A DNA stretch of 64,000 nucleotides from Peristeroidobacter agariperforans (GCF_004138335.1 NZ_RYFW01000001.1:930001-994000), one strand, 5' to 3'. Shown: positions 1-10,708, counted from the first letter of the stretch. The notes: a model not told the origin generated them from the letters alone. A program made the numbers and translations.

Positions 1-695
1 GCCGGAGTGGATGCAGACGCCGCGACGATGATGGTGTGCTTCATCGCGTCGTGCTCTTCGAGCTTGCGGACGACGTTCGCGATCGAACTCTGCTTCTGGC
101 CGATGGCGACGTAGACGCACTTAATGCCGCTGTTCTTCTGGTTGATGATGGCGTCGATGGCCAGCGCGGTCTTGCCGGTCTGACGATCGCCGATGATCAG
201 CTCGCGCTGACCGCGGCCGATCGGCACCATCGAGTCGACGGCCTTGTAACCGGTCTGCACCGGCTGACTCACCGACTTACGCGACACCACGCCCGGCGCC
301 ACGCGCTCGATCGGTGACTGATAGGTGGCCTGGATCGGGCCCTTGCCGTCGATGGGATTGCCGAGCGCGTCGACGACGCGGCCCAGCAGGCCTTCGCCGA
401 CCGGCACTTCGAGAATGCGGCCGGTGGTCTTCACCGTATCGCCTTCGGTGATGTGCTTGTACTCGCCCAGCACCACGGCGCCGACCGAGTCCTGCTCCAG
501 GTTCAGCGCGAGGCCGAAGCTGCCGCCGGGGAATTCCAACATTTCGCCGTACTTCACGTCGGCGAGTCCGTGCACGCGCACGATGCCGTCGGTCACGGTG
601 ACTACCGTGCCGATGTTCGCTTCTTCGGTGGCGCTCGAGAACTTCTCGATGCGTGACTTGATCAGATCGCTGATTTCAGATGCCTTGATGGCCAT
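1..695 (-). CDS. atpA: F1F0 ATP synthase subunit alpha, N-terminal part
   Basis: This is the non-catalytic nucleotide-binding alpha subunit of the F1 head of ATP synthase. About 231 N-terminal residues are present and the gene runs off the left edge. Translation from the ATG at 695 begins [19 protein letters not shown], a typical AtpA start. The beta-barrel domain comes first, followed by the Walker A motif GDRQTGKT. It lies 39 bp downstream of atpH in the same direction, as in the standard unc operon, so atpG, atpD and atpC are expected beyond the edge. Identification is secure; only the truncation limits it. Confidence 0.97.
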   Translation of the reverse strand, partial: MAIKASEISDLIKSRIEKFSSATEEANIGTVVTVTDGIVRVHGLADVKYGEMLEFPGGSFGLALNLEQDSVGAVVLGEYKHITEGDTVKTTGRILEVPVGEGLLGRVVDALGNPIDGKGPIQATYQSPIERVAPGVVSRKSVSQPVQTGYKAVDSMVPIGRGQRELIIGDRQTGKTALAIDAIINQKNSGIKCVYVAIGQKQSSIANVVRKLEEHDAMKHTIIVAASASTP

Positions 696-734
696 GCTCA
701 ATCCTCGGTCAATTCGGTGTAGGGGCCGGCGCTA

Positions 735-1271
735 TCAATGACTCATCTCGACCGCCAACCGGTCGAGGCGCGCCTTCAGCGATCCATCGATGACGAAATC
801 GCCCGCGCGCACGATGGCGCCGCCGATCAGCGATGCGTCCACTGCGACGTGCAAGCGCACTTCGCGCTTCAATCGTTTCTTCAGGGCCGAGACGAGGCGC
901 TGTTTCTGCGCCTCGTTCAGCTCCACCGCCGAAATCACCTGCACATCGGCGGTGTTCTCGGCTTCTGCCCGCAGGCCCTCGTACATCGAGGCGATTTCCG
1001 GCAGCAGCGCCAGGCGGCGATTGCTCGCCAGCGTCGCCAGGAAATTGCGGGTCTGCTCGTCCAGGTCGCTGCCGACGATGTCCGCGATCAAGCCGGAGAG
1101 TTGCTCCGGCGTGACGCGCGGGCTCGAAAGCAGTCCGGCAACGCGCTCGTCCTGCACCACCGACGAGGCGGTTGCCAGCACTGCCGACCATTTCTCTAGC
1201 GCGTGGTGTTGACGCGCCGACTCGAACGCGGCCTTGGCGTAGGGGCGGGCGATGGTGGCTTTTTCGGCCAT
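735..1271 (-). CDS. atpH: F1F0 ATP synthase subunit delta
   Basis: Delta is the peripheral-stalk subunit that joins the b-subunit dimer to the top of the F1 alpha subunits. The product is 178 aa, the normal length. It opens with the family's N-terminal signature (ARPYAKAAFE) and ends with the conserved segment around VDASLIGGAIVRAGDFVIDGS. It sits between atpF and atpA in the classical order, with 24 and 39 bp gaps. It should be co-transcribed from the promoter upstream of atpI. Nothing unusual was seen. Confidence 0.97.
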   Translation of the reverse strand: MAEKATIARPYAKAAFESARQHHALEKWSAVLATASSVVQDERVAGLLSSPRVTPEQLSGLIADIVGSDLDEQTRNFLATLASNRRLALLPEIASMYEGLRAEAENTADVQVISAVELNEAQKQRLVSALKKRLKREVRLHVAVDASLIGGAIVRAGDFVIDGSLKARLDRLAVEMSH

Positions 1272-1295
1272 GAGTGCTCCGTTGCGATGAGCGCG

Positions 1296-1775
1296 TTAAC
1301 CGCGCTCGATCTCCAGCGCCAGCTTGTCGAGCAAGTCGGCGTGGGCCTTGGCGTCGATCTCACGACCGAGCAGCTTGCTGGCCCCGAACACCGCCAGGTT
1401 GGCGGCTTCGCGACGCAGCTCTTCGCGGGCTCGGGTCGATTCCAGCGCAGCCTCCTGGCGTGCACCGGCGACCAGACGCTCGGCTTCCGCCGATGCGACA
1501 CCGCGAGCTTCCTCGGCCATCTCCACCGAGCGGCGATTGGCCTGTTCGACGATCTTCGCGGCGCGCGCGTGCGCTTCCTTGATGATGTCGTTGGCCGAAT
1601 TCCTGGCTTCCGCCAAGCTCTTCTCGCCTTTCTCGGCAGCCGCGAGACCCTCGGCAATCTTGCGCTGCCGATCCTCGATCGCCGCGATGATGTGCGGCCA
1701 ACCGAACTTCATGACCATCCAGGCCACCGCGAAGAACGCGATGCCCTGGACGACGATGGTTATTGTGGGATCCAT
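1296..1775 (-). CDS. atpF: F1F0 ATP synthase subunit b
   Basis: Subunit b forms the dimeric membrane-anchored stator stalk. At 159 aa it is close to the 156 aa of the Escherichia coli protein. One N-terminal membrane helix (about residues 5-25, through WMVMKFGWPHI) is followed by a long charged, Ala/Glu/Arg-rich coiled coil. The C-terminal part carries the delta-binding region. It lies between atpE and atpH in the usual operon order. Only one b gene is seen here, as expected for a non-photosynthetic bacterium. Confidence 0.96.
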   Translation of the reverse strand: MDPTITIVVQGIAFFAVAWMVMKFGWPHIIAAIEDRQRKIAEGLAAAEKGEKSLAEARNSANDIIKEAHARAAKIVEQANRRSVEMAEEARGVASAEAERLVAGARQEAALESTRAREELRREAANLAVFGASKLLGREIDAKAHADLLDKLALEIERG

Positions 1776-1836
1776 GCTTGCTCCGATTCACTTGCGGCGG
1801 CTGTGACACCGCCTGGCCGATCCACTTTCGCGGCGA

Positions 1837-2145
<309 letters not shown>

Positions 2146-2171
2146 TTAGTAATCGAACGATCGAAACGAAA

Positions 2172-3035
<864 letters not shown>

Positions 3036-3404
3036 CTATTTGAAGATTCCCATCGCGACCCAGAACCCGGACTGCGCGGCCAATAAGCCGATCAGCAGGG
3101 GCAGCGGTTCCATACCGCCGCGAGTCAAAGCCAGCGCAAATGCGCCGATTACCCAAATCCACTTCAACAATTCGCCTGCGTAGAACCCGCGCGCCGCGCT
3201 GGCCGCCGGCCAGTCTGTGGCGAACAACCGCCATGCGAACACGAGAGTCCCCAACGCAATGATCAAACCGCCCACGACCGCCGAGCGGGCCGCGTTCCAG
3301 CCGCTCGACATCAAGAACACGAGTGCTGCCAGGCCCGTGCTTACCAGCTGTATCGCGGCGAATTTCAACGCCAGGAGCTTGCCGCGGCGCGCAGTGACGT
3401 TCAC
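3036..3404 (-). CDS. atpI: ATP synthase protein I
   Basis: AtpI is a small membrane protein that helps assemble the c-ring and is the first gene of many bacterial atp operons. The 122 aa product has about four hydrophobic helices and a basic N-terminus. The apparent start is GTG at 3402-3404 with only a weak ribosome-binding site, which is common for the poorly translated atpI. It lies directly downstream of the promoter at 3451-3479. Sequence conservation in this family is low, so the call leans partly on position. Confidence 0.88.
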   Translation of the reverse strand: MNVTARRGKLLALKFAAIQLVSTGLAALVFLMSSGWNAARSAVVGGLIIALGTLVFAWRLFATDWPAASAARGFYAGELLKWIWVIGAFALALTRGGMEPLPLLIGLLAAQSGFWVAMGIFK

Positions 3405-3450
3405 GTGTTTGGCACGTATTGGATTACCGCCCGGCCGGAAACGGCGGCGA

Positions 3451-3479
3451 ATTATACGCAGCGTTTTGCAGTGCTACAA
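3451..3479 (-). promoter_or_regulatory. Sigma-70 promoter of the atp operon
   Basis: On the minus strand a TTGTAG -35 hexamer (3474-3479) is separated by exactly 17 bp from a perfect TATAAT -10 hexamer (3451-3456). The site lies about 47 bp upstream of the atpI start, oriented into the operon. This is the best sigma-70 promoter I found in the window. Transcription should start near 3443-3445. Confidence 0.75.
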
Positions 3480-3613
3480 GGAAGATGAAGCGTGTCTTAT
3501 CGTGAATTATGACTATAGGTCTGCGTTGACACCGTGCAGGTGGTGCATTTTGTCTCAGGGCCTTGACAGCAGCAGCCACCTACACCATTCGGCGCGTCAG
3601 CGCCACGCCAGAT

Positions 3614-5956
3614 TTACAACTTGTATCGGAGCTTGATCAGGAACTGATCCGCGTCCCGCACATCGGTCATGTCACGAAACAACTCGCTCACACCGCGCTC
3701 GTCGTCGTCGATGAAATTGTAACCGCCGCGGGCATAGACCAGAAACAATTCCGACATCGGCCCGATCTCGTACCGGTAACGGATCTGCAGACCGAGATTG
3801 TTGACGGTGAACGGCGCGACCGGGTCGCTGGTGGGGAACAGGTTGCCCGCGGCATCGGTGCGATAGGCGCGCCGCAGATCGGCGTCGATGCCGATCCACT
3901 GCCACTTGACGCGCAACTCATGGCGCGGCGCGGGAATCCAGTCGAGCCGGAAGTCGTAATCGAACCGCTTGGCGCGATAGGAGCCGAACAGGTTGCTGTC
4001 CTCCCAAAGCAGCCAGTCCGCGGAATACTGCGGCAATACATCCACGCGCAGGGTCAGCTTCTCGGTCGGATACCAGGTAGCCAGGAATTGCAGCCAGCCC
4101 GAATACTCCTCGACCCCCTGTTGGAACAGATAGCTGCCCAATGTGAATTGCCAGTCGCCATAGCGCGGCGTGGTGATGTCCATATATGCGGACACGCGCT
4201 CGTCCAGCCGCACCGGACCGTTGCCGCGTGAGATCAAATCGTCCACGCCACTGGTCACATAGCGCACTTCCTGAAAAGCTTTCCACGCACTCGCGTAACT
4301 CACATCGCGCGACAACAGGAAGCGCGATTGCAGCCGTTGCCCGTCGGTGTTCTCACGATAAAACGTGTACAGCCGCTGGGTTTCGCCGCTGACCCGCCCG
4401 CCGTCGCTGGCGATGCGAAGATTGGTTTCCCACTCGACTTGCTTGAGCGCGTTGCGCTCCATGTAACCGAGATCGTTCAGGTCGAACGAGTCGTCGATGT
4501 ACAGCAGCTTCATCGTGTGCGTCAGCGGCGAGCTGCGATTGAAGTCGGCCTGCAGCCAGCTCTCGTAGCCGTAGGTGTTCTGTTCGAAACGACTGGGCTC
4601 GGTGCCACGCGCCAGGGCCATGTCCAGGCCCATGAGATTCATGCCGCTGGTGCCGATATCGGAACGGATCACCTGGCCGCTGATGCGCCAGTCCTCGCTC
4701 GGCGTGAGCTCGTAGTCGACAGCGTTCACGAACGCGTCGCGATCGAGAAACGGCCGATCCGCCCAAGTACCCAGATAACCGATGCGCGCATGATCCATAG
4801 GCAGCGCCAGGCGAGTTGCCGCGAACAAGCGGCCGGCACCGTTGCGATAATCATGCTCTTGCGCGACGAAGCCGCCGTACGTGAGCTGCCCTGCCGTTCC
4901 GGTGAGCTTGAGCGCTGCATCGATGTCGGATGAGGCCGCACTCCCGTCGTCAGCCGCCGCACCGATGCGTCTGGTGTAAACCAGTTGTCCGTTGGTCGGC
5001 GTGCGCAGATCGAAGATGCCCTGGTTCTCCGTGAAGAACGGGCGCTTGTCGGTGAACACGACCTCGATGGCGGAGAAATCCACTACCAGTTCGTCGCTTT
5101 CCACCTGGCCGAAGTCGGGATTCAGCGTCGCCGACAGCCACAGGTTGGGCGACGCCTTCCAATTGATGTCGGCGCCGGCTTTGAAGCGCGTGTGGTCATC
5201 GACGAAGTCGGAGATCACCGTTCCGTACGGCACGACATCCAGACTCGCGACCGACGCGTGCTGTGAGATCTGGATGCGCCGAAAGTCGGAAAGAAACACC
5301 GCCGCGTCGCTGGTGATGCCGGGGCACGCATAGCGCTCGCCGCGCTCGAACAGATAGCGCGTGCCATACACGCCGATGGTGCGCGTATCGGCGCCCGATT
5401 CCCGCATGCGGATGCTGGACCAGGGAATGAAAATTTCCACGAACCATTGCTGCTCGGTTTCGTGGACCGCGTGCTGCCAGGCCCCGTCCCAGTCGCGATC
5501 GAACTTGTTTTGATTGGTGATCAGGCCGTCGCGAATGCCGCCGCCCAGGCCGACCGTGAATTCATAGCCGATCTGCGCGTTGGCGTCGAAGTCCACCATC
5601 AGCGAGATGGTGTCGCCGATCAAGCGTTCCGAATCGCGCGGCGTGCGCGGCTTGATGCGTCGCTCGCTGGGCGGCTGATCGAGCACGAACGCCGCGGCCA
5701 GCCCGCCTTCGGTGGAGAGAATGTGCAGCTCGTTGCCGTAGCGAGGCTGATCGCGCGCGAATGGCAACGTGCGCTGCCAGTCTTTGCAGACGATCGCGCC
5801 CTGCCACTCCGGCTCATCGATGCGGCCGTCGATAACCAATTCGGCGTGCGCAGTCGTACAACAGACCGTGGCGAAAGCCAGCAGCAGCAACGCACACGGA
5901 ATTGGAGCGATCGAGGTGCGCGGCGCCGCGCCGTTCAGCACTGGCGCCGTTCGCAT
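3614..5956 (-). CDS. DUF5916 / CBM9-like outer-membrane protein
   Basis: The 780 aa protein has a long basic N-terminus, then a hydrophobic signal segment ending near TTAHA. It continues with a carbohydrate-binding-family-9-like domain (VIDGRIDEPEWQ near residue 41) and the DUF5916 segment (NPDFGQVESDELVVDFSAIE, then FFTENQGIFDL). The C-terminal half looks like an outer-membrane beta-barrel of alternating aromatic strands and ends in LIKLRYKL. The function of DUF5916 proteins is unknown; a role in outer-membrane binding or transport is inferred. It sits on the same strand between parB and atpI, a place normally without such a gene. The family call is firm, the function is not. Confidence 0.85.
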   Translation of the reverse strand: MRTAPVLNGAAPRTSIAPIPCALLLLAFATVCCTTAHAELVIDGRIDEPEWQGAIVCKDWQRTLPFARDQPRYGNELHILSTEGGLAAAFVLDQPPSERRIKPRTPRDSERLIGDTISLMVDFDANAQIGYEFTVGLGGGIRDGLITNQNKFDRDWDGAWQHAVHETEQQWFVEIFIPWSSIRMRESGADTRTIGVYGTRYLFERGERYACPGITSDAAVFLSDFRRIQISQHASVASLDVVPYGTVISDFVDDHTRFKAGADINWKASPNLWLSATLNPDFGQVESDELVVDFSAIEVVFTDKRPFFTENQGIFDLRTPTNGQLVYTRRIGAAADDGSAASSDIDAALKLTGTAGQLTYGGFVAQEHDYRNGAGRLFAATRLALPMDHARIGYLGTWADRPFLDRDAFVNAVDYELTPSEDWRISGQVIRSDIGTSGMNLMGLDMALARGTEPSRFEQNTYGYESWLQADFNRSSPLTHTMKLLYIDDSFDLNDLGYMERNALKQVEWETNLRIASDGGRVSGETQRLYTFYRENTDGQRLQSRFLLSRDVSYASAWKAFQEVRYVTSGVDDLISRGNGPVRLDERVSAYMDITTPRYGDWQFTLGSYLFQQGVEEYSGWLQFLATWYPTEKLTLRVDVLPQYSADWLLWEDSNLFGSYRAKRFDYDFRLDWIPAPRHELRVKWQWIGIDADLRRAYRTDAAGNLFPTSDPVAPFTVNNLGLQIRYRYEIGPMSELFLVYARGGYNFIDDDERGVSELFRDMTDVRDADQFLIKLRYKL

Positions 5957-6054
5957 TTTGAACGGACCTCCCGCGAACAGACTTCCCTGAGACGCCGGAT
6001 CATGAACCTTACCTGGTATTGCTGATGGCGAGGCGTGCGCTTGGCGACGCCGTT

Positions 6055-6999
6055 CTAACGAATGTGCTCGAGAATGCCGTCGAGCTCTTCCAGCGTATGG
6101 TAGCTGATGACCAGCTTGCCCTTGCCGGATGAGGCGTGCTGGACCTGCACTTTCGCTCCGAGCTTCTCGCTCAGGTCCGCCTCGAGCTTGCGAATGTTCG
6201 GATCGGCGCGGGTCGCGGCATCGTGCGAGCTCGCCGATGGCTGCGACTGCAGCCGTTTCACTAATGCCTCGGTCTCGCGCACCGACAACTTCTGCTGCGC
6301 GACCTGCGCGGCCACTTCAGCCTGCTGACGCTTGTTTTCGATAGTGAGCAAGGCGCGCGCGTGACCCATATCGAGGTCGCGATGCTCGACCAGCCTGCTG
6401 GCGTCTTCGCCCAGCTCCAGCAAGCGCAACAGGTTGCTCACCGCGGAACGCGAGCGGCCGACGGCCTCCGCCGCCGTGGCGTGCGTCATCTCGAATTCAG
6501 TAATCAGGCGTTGCAGGGCGCGTGCTTCTTCCAGCGGGTTCAGGTTTTCGCGCTGGATGTTTTCGATGAGCGCCATGGCGATGGCGGCTTCATCGGGCAC
6601 GCGCCGGATGACGGCCGGGATCTCGTGCAAGCCGGCAATCTGAGCTGCGCGCCAGCGGCGCTCACCGGCAATGATTTCGTAACGCTGCTCGGCCTGATGC
6701 TCCGCAGGGTTGTTCGCGTACGAACCATCGGCATTGATCGGGCGCACGACGATGGGCTGCACCACGCCCTGCGCTTTGATCGAGTCGGCCAGCTCCTGCA
6801 ATGTTTCCTGACGCAGATCGATGCGCGGCTGGTACTTGCCACGCTGTAACAAGTCCACCGGCAGCTTGCGCAACTCTTCGTCGACCGGCCGTAGCGCCGT
6901 CACCACGGCTGCAGCGGCAGGAGAGGCGGCCGCGGCAGGCTGCCCGAGCAGGGCACCCAGCCCACGGCTGAGACGTGGTTGTTTATTCGCCATTGTCAT
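6055..6999 (-). CDS. parB: Chromosome partitioning protein ParB
   Basis: ParB is a CTP-dependent DNA clamp that loads at parS sites near the origin and segregates chromosomes with ParA. The 314 aa product has the ParB/Spo0J N-domain with the CTP-binding box GERRWRA and the box ENIQRENLNPLEEA. A central helix-turn-helix parS-binding region (SRSAVSNLLRLLEL) follows, then a C-terminal dimerisation domain. Starts at 6999 or 6993 are both possible; neither has a strong ribosome-binding site. parB lies 9 bp after parA. I saw no convincing parS palindrome nearby. Confidence 0.96.
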   Translation of the reverse strand: MTMANKQPRLSRGLGALLGQPAAAASPAAAAVVTALRPVDEELRKLPVDLLQRGKYQPRIDLRQETLQELADSIKAQGVVQPIVVRPINADGSYANNPAEHQAEQRYEIIAGERRWRAAQIAGLHEIPAVIRRVPDEAAIAMALIENIQRENLNPLEEARALQRLITEFEMTHATAAEAVGRSRSAVSNLLRLLELGEDASRLVEHRDLDMGHARALLTIENKRQQAEVAAQVAQQKLSVRETEALVKRLQSQPSASSHDAATRADPNIRKLEADLSEKLGAKVQVQHASSGKGKLVISYHTLEELDGILEHIR

Positions 7000-7008
7000 G
7001 GTTCGTCA

Positions 7009-7818
7009 CTATGACGCGACCGCGTCAGCAGCGGGCGGCGCCACGTTGAATGTTTCTTCCTCTCGACGAATCATTTCGCCGGCCAGCGCCAGGTAGGCCA
7101 GCGCGCCGCGCGATTCTTTATCGTAGTGCAACGCCGGCTTGCCGAAGCTGGGCGCCTCTGCGAGCCGCACGTTGCGCGGAATGATGGAGCGGAACACTTT
7201 GTCGCCAAAGTGCTCGATCAGCTGTTGCGAGACTTCGTTGGCCAGATTGTTACGCGGGTCGAACATAGTGCGCAGGATGCCGCCGATCTCCAGCTTCGGA
7301 TTGGGCCCGGCCTTGATCTGTTCGATCGTGTTGATCAACGCGGTTAACCCCTCGAGCGCGTAGTACTCACATTGCATCGGAATCAGCACGCCTTGGGCCG
7401 CGACCAGGGCGTTCACCGTCAGCATGTTCAGCGCCGGCGGACAGTCGATCAGCACCATGTCGAACTCCGACAGCACCGGCTGCAACGCGTCCCGCAAGCG
7501 AGACTCGCAGCCGGGCTTGCCCATCATCTCGACATCGGCGGCGACCAGGTCCTGGTTTGCCGGCATCACCTTGAAATCCGCGTAGTCGACCGAGCGCATC
7601 GCCGAAGCGGCGTCGCTGTCACCGAGCAGCACGTCAGTGGTTGACCGCTCCACGGTGCGCTTGTCGATGCCGCAGCCCATGGTGGCATTGCCCTGCGGAT
7701 CGATATCGATCAGCAGCACGCGTCGCTTGGTCGCCGCCAGCGATGCGGCCAGATTGACGCTCGTCGTGGTCTTGCCGACGCCGCCTTTCTGGTTGGTGAT
7801 GGCGAGAATGCGATGCAT
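7009..7818 (-). CDS. parA: Chromosome partitioning ATPase ParA
   Basis: ParA is a nucleoid-binding ATPase that forms a gradient pulled on by ParB-parS complexes. The 269 aa product begins MHRILAITNQKGGVGKTTT with the deviant Walker A motif KGGVGKTT. It continues with LLIDIDPQGN (A') and VLIDCPPAL (Walker B). It is a chromosomal Soj-type protein without an N-terminal helix-turn-helix. The order rsmG-parA-parB on one strand is the usual gammaproteobacterial arrangement near the origin. Confidence 0.97.
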   Translation of the reverse strand: MHRILAITNQKGGVGKTTTSVNLAASLAATKRRVLLIDIDPQGNATMGCGIDKRTVERSTTDVLLGDSDAASAMRSVDYADFKVMPANQDLVAADVEMMGKPGCESRLRDALQPVLSEFDMVLIDCPPALNMLTVNALVAAQGVLIPMQCEYYALEGLTALINTIEQIKAGPNPKLEIGGILRTMFDPRNNLANEVSQQLIEHFGDKVFRSIIPRNVRLAEAPSFGKPALHYDKESRGALAYLALAGEMIRREEETFNVAPPAADAVAS

Positions 7819-7930
7819 GGAATGTTGAATGGGACCAGTCCGTTAGTGAGTCACGCAATCGGCACAACGCTGAATCTGCAAATTGATCTTCGGGCTTGAG
7901 GGCAGTGGGCTTCGACCGCCGGCCTTGGCG

Positions 7931-8569
7931 CTACAGCCGCTCGTGGCTGCGGCAGAGTTCCACAAGATGCCGCTCTTCGTCCAGAGCGGGCACGTTAAGT
8001 CGATGGACGGCCGCGAGTTTCCAGCCGCTCGGCAACTTGGCGAGCTCCTCCTGAGGATGCCGGCCCTTCATCGCCAGCAGTCGCCCGCCGCCGACACATA
8101 AATGACCGGCCCATTTGACGAATTGCTCTACCGGCCCCACCGCGCGCGACAACACGATATCGAATCGTTGCGCCGGGCGGAAACTTTCCGCGCGCGTATG
8201 CACCGTTTGCACATTAGGCAACTCCAGCAACGCCGAGGCATGTTCTATGAACTTCAGTTTCTTGGCGGTGGAATCGAGCAGCGTGAACTGCCTGGAAGGA
8301 TTGACGATGGCCAGCGGCAACCCGGGGAAACCCGCGCCGGTGCCCACGTCCAGCACTCGCTCCCCCTGCAGGAACGGCTGCACGGACAGACTGTCCAGCA
8401 AATGCTTGGTGATCTGCGCCGGCCGCTCGCGGATCGCGGTCAGGTTCATGCGCTGATTCCAGTCGTCCAGCTCGTCGAGCAGGCCGATCAGCTGTTGGGA
8501 CTGGCGCTCGGTCAGCTCGATACCCAGCTGAGCCGCACCGGCAATGAGAGTGGGATCGCTCACGAACAA
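7931..8569 (-). CDS. rsmG: 16S rRNA (guanine527-N7)-methyltransferase RsmG
   Basis: RsmG (GidB) uses S-adenosylmethionine to methylate G527 of 16S rRNA in the 530 loop; its loss gives low-level streptomycin resistance. The 212 aa product contains the SAM-binding stretch VLDVGTGAGFPGLPLA and the N-terminal RMNLTAIRERP segment typical of the family. It is the gene preceding parA, separated by 112 bp. Its usual upstream partner mnmG is missing here; an AcuI-type gene lies 3 bp upstream instead. Confidence 0.96.
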   Translation of the reverse strand: MFVSDPTLIAGAAQLGIELTERQSQQLIGLLDELDDWNQRMNLTAIRERPAQITKHLLDSLSVQPFLQGERVLDVGTGAGFPGLPLAIVNPSRQFTLLDSTAKKLKFIEHASALLELPNVQTVHTRAESFRPAQRFDIVLSRAVGPVEQFVKWAGHLCVGGGRLLAMKGRHPQEELAKLPSGWKLAAVHRLNVPALDEERHLVELCRSHERL

Positions 8570-8572
8570 CGC

Positions 8573-9565
8573 TCAACCTGCGATGCGCACGACCGTACGG
8601 CCGGTGACACCCGCTTGCAAATAACCATCGAACGCGCCGGGCAACTGCTCGAACGGGATCGTGCGCGTCACGATGCTGTCGAGATGGCGCGGCTTGAGAT
8701 CGGTCGCGAGCCGTTGCCACACCTGCAGGCGCAGCGGTCGCGGCGTGTATACAGAGTTGATTCCGAGCAAATTCACGCCGCGCAGGATGAACGGCATCAC
8801 CGTGGTCTTCAGCTCGGGACTGGCTGCCAGCCCGATGCAGGCAATGTTGCCCCAGAACTTGACCGTGCGCGTCAGCCAGGTGAGCAACTCGCCGCCGACA
8901 TTGTCGATGGCACCAGCGAACTGCGCCTCTTCCAACGGCCGGGAGCCGGTGTTGATCTGATCTCGAAGCAACACGCGCGTGGCGCCGAGACGCTGCAGAT
9001 AATCGATCGAGGCCTGCTTGCCCGTAACGGCAACGACGCTGTATCCGCGCGCGGCGAGCATGTCGACGGCGATGCTGCCGACGCCGCCCGTCGCGCCTGT
9101 TACAACGACCTCGCCGCCGTCCGGCTGCTGCCCATTCTGCTCCATGCGATGGACGGCGAGCGCAGCGGTGTAGCCCGCGGTACCGATCGCCATGGCTTGG
9201 AATTCATCGAGACCCGCAGGGATCGGCACGACGGCATCGCTCTTCAACCGAGCGTACTCGGCATAGCCGCCATCGCGCGTTTCGGACAGCTCGCTGCCCG
9301 TCACCAGCACTTTCTGGCCGGGCTGAAATTGCGAATCGCTGCTCGACACGACTTCGCCCGCGAGATCGATGCCGCCCACCAGCGGATAACGCCGCAGGAT
9401 CTTGCCGGCGCCGGTCGCGGCGAGCGCGTCCTTATAGTTGATGGTGGAGTAGCGGACTTTGACGACGACCTCGCCCTCGGCGAGATCGTTCAGTCCGATC
9501 GTCTCGATGCGGGAGACGATCTTGCCGGCTTCCTGGTGGATGCGAAACGCGCGAAAGCTCTGCAT
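8573..9565 (-). CDS. acuI: AcuI/YhdH family NADPH-dependent oxidoreductase
   Basis: This 330 aa zinc-independent medium-chain dehydrogenase belongs to the YhdH/YhfP group, whose characterised member AcuI reduces acryloyl-CoA to propionyl-CoA. It has the family motif INYKDALAATG near residue 43, LVGGIDLAGEV, and the NADPH-binding glycine motif TGATGGVGSIAVDML. Catalytic zinc cysteines are absent, as expected. It ends 3 bp before rsmG and is probably co-transcribed with it. The family is clear; acryloyl-CoA as the substrate is only inferred. Confidence 0.88.
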   Translation of the reverse strand: MQSFRAFRIHQEAGKIVSRIETIGLNDLAEGEVVVKVRYSTINYKDALAATGAGKILRRYPLVGGIDLAGEVVSSSDSQFQPGQKVLVTGSELSETRDGGYAEYARLKSDAVVPIPAGLDEFQAMAIGTAGYTAALAVHRMEQNGQQPDGGEVVVTGATGGVGSIAVDMLAARGYSVVAVTGKQASIDYLQRLGATRVLLRDQINTGSRPLEEAQFAGAIDNVGGELLTWLTRTVKFWGNIACIGLAASPELKTTVMPFILRGVNLLGINSVYTPRPLRLQVWQRLATDLKPRHLDSIVTRTIPFEQLPGAFDGYLQAGVTGRTVVRIAG

Positions 9566-9619
9566 AAAAGGTCGCTCCCGCGCGCGTCGTCAATAAACAA
9601 TCAATAAGCGAGTACGCGC

Positions 9620-10255
9620 TTACTCGGTCTCGCACTTGCCGTGATCGCGAACCTGGTCGGTGGTGCAAACCGCCTGCTGCTTGGAGAAGAACTCGGCGAG
9701 CGCCTCGAAGTCTTTCTCGTCCACGCCGCTGATGATGCCGGCCATGATCGGGTTCTTGCGCTTGCCGCTCTTGTAGTCCTTGAGCGCGTGCACGATGTAA
9801 TCCGCCGGCTGGCCGGCCAGCTTCGGGTAATCCGGAGCCACGGTCTTGGCGCCATCGGCGCCGTGGCAGGCAACGCAGGTCTGAGTGGCCGGCGGCGGCG
9901 TGCCGACGACTTCCTTGTTCGGGATCCCGCCGCCCGCGCTAAGGAACGCGGCGATGTCGGCCTTCTCTTGGTCGGTCAGCGTTACGGCCTGCGCGTGCAT
10001 GGTCGGGTGCGGACGCTCGCCCTTGGCGTAGGCGTTCAGCGCACTGACCAGATAAGCCTCGTTCTGGCCGCCCAGTTTCGGCACGCGGTAGTTCGGGTAA
10101 GCGTTCTTATAGTCCGGAACGCCATGGCAGCCGTGGCAGGTGTAAGCCAGGACCTTGCCTCTGGCGGCATCGCCCGCGGCGCTCGCAGTCGAGATCGACA
10201 TCGCAGCCAGCAAGCCCAGCCCGATGACCGTTACCGGGCTCAATCGAAACGTCAT
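9620..10255 (-). CDS. Diheme cytochrome c4
   Basis: This is a periplasmic diheme electron carrier thought to donate electrons to terminal oxidases. The 211 aa product has a signal peptide ending near SASAAG and two class I cytochrome c domains with heme motifs CHGCH (N-domain) and CVACH (C-domain). Each domain has a downstream methionine ligand candidate. Length and duplicated architecture match cytochrome c4. The C-terminus carries two extra cysteines (VCTTDQVRDHGKCETE). It is read divergently from rpoZ. A role in feeding the oxidases encoded at 21-33 kb is inference. Confidence 0.92.
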   Translation of the reverse strand: MTFRLSPVTVIGLGLLAAMSISTASAAGDAARGKVLAYTCHGCHGVPDYKNAYPNYRVPKLGGQNEAYLVSALNAYAKGERPHPTMHAQAVTLTDQEKADIAAFLSAGGGIPNKEVVGTPPPATQTCVACHGADGAKTVAPDYPKLAGQPADYIVHALKDYKSGKRKNPIMAGIISGVDEKDFEALAEFFSKQQAVCTTDQVRDHGKCETE

Positions 10256-10417
10256 AACCCACTCTCTCCGCTTCTAACCGGCGTACTGTTGCCAGAAAAC
10301 CTTAGGGACCCCGGCCGGCGGGGCGCGGTATGGTACCTGAAGTCACTGTTCCGGGCACTGCCTCGGGTATACTGCCCAGCCAATCCCCCGGTTTTTTGAA
10401 TCTGTCCGAGGTTTTCC

Positions 10418-10708
10418 ATGGCCCGAATTACCGTCGAAGACTCCCTCCACAACATCCCGAACCTGTTCCAGCTGGTGCTGGTCGCCGCCAAGCGCGCCCG
10501 CAAACTGGCCAATGGCGCCGAGGCGACGGTGGAGTGGGAAAACGACAAGCCCACCGTGGTCGCGCTGCGTGAAATCGCCGCCGGTCACATCGGCCCCGAG
10601 ATCCTCGAGGAAGCCGAGCGCGCCCCGCAGCCCGAGCTCATGCCTGAACCGGATATGGCGGGTATGTCGGGCGAGCTGCGCGCGCCTCATCTCGGCCTCG
10701 GAGATTGA
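10418..10708 (+). CDS. rpoZ: RNA polymerase subunit omega
   Basis: Omega helps assemble RNA polymerase and forms part of a ppGpp-binding site with beta-prime. The 96 aa product begins [20 protein letters not shown] and carries the conserved core [15 protein letters not shown] and [13 protein letters not shown]. The C-terminus is acidic and proline-rich. It lies 30 bp upstream of spoT, the conserved rpoZ-spoT pairing. The usual preceding gene gmk is absent; cytochrome c4 is divergent instead. Confidence 0.96.
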   Translation: MARITVEDSLHNIPNLFQLVLVAAKRARKLANGAEATVEWENDKPTVVALREIAAGHIGPEILEEAERAPQPELMPEPDMAGMSGELRAPHLGLGD

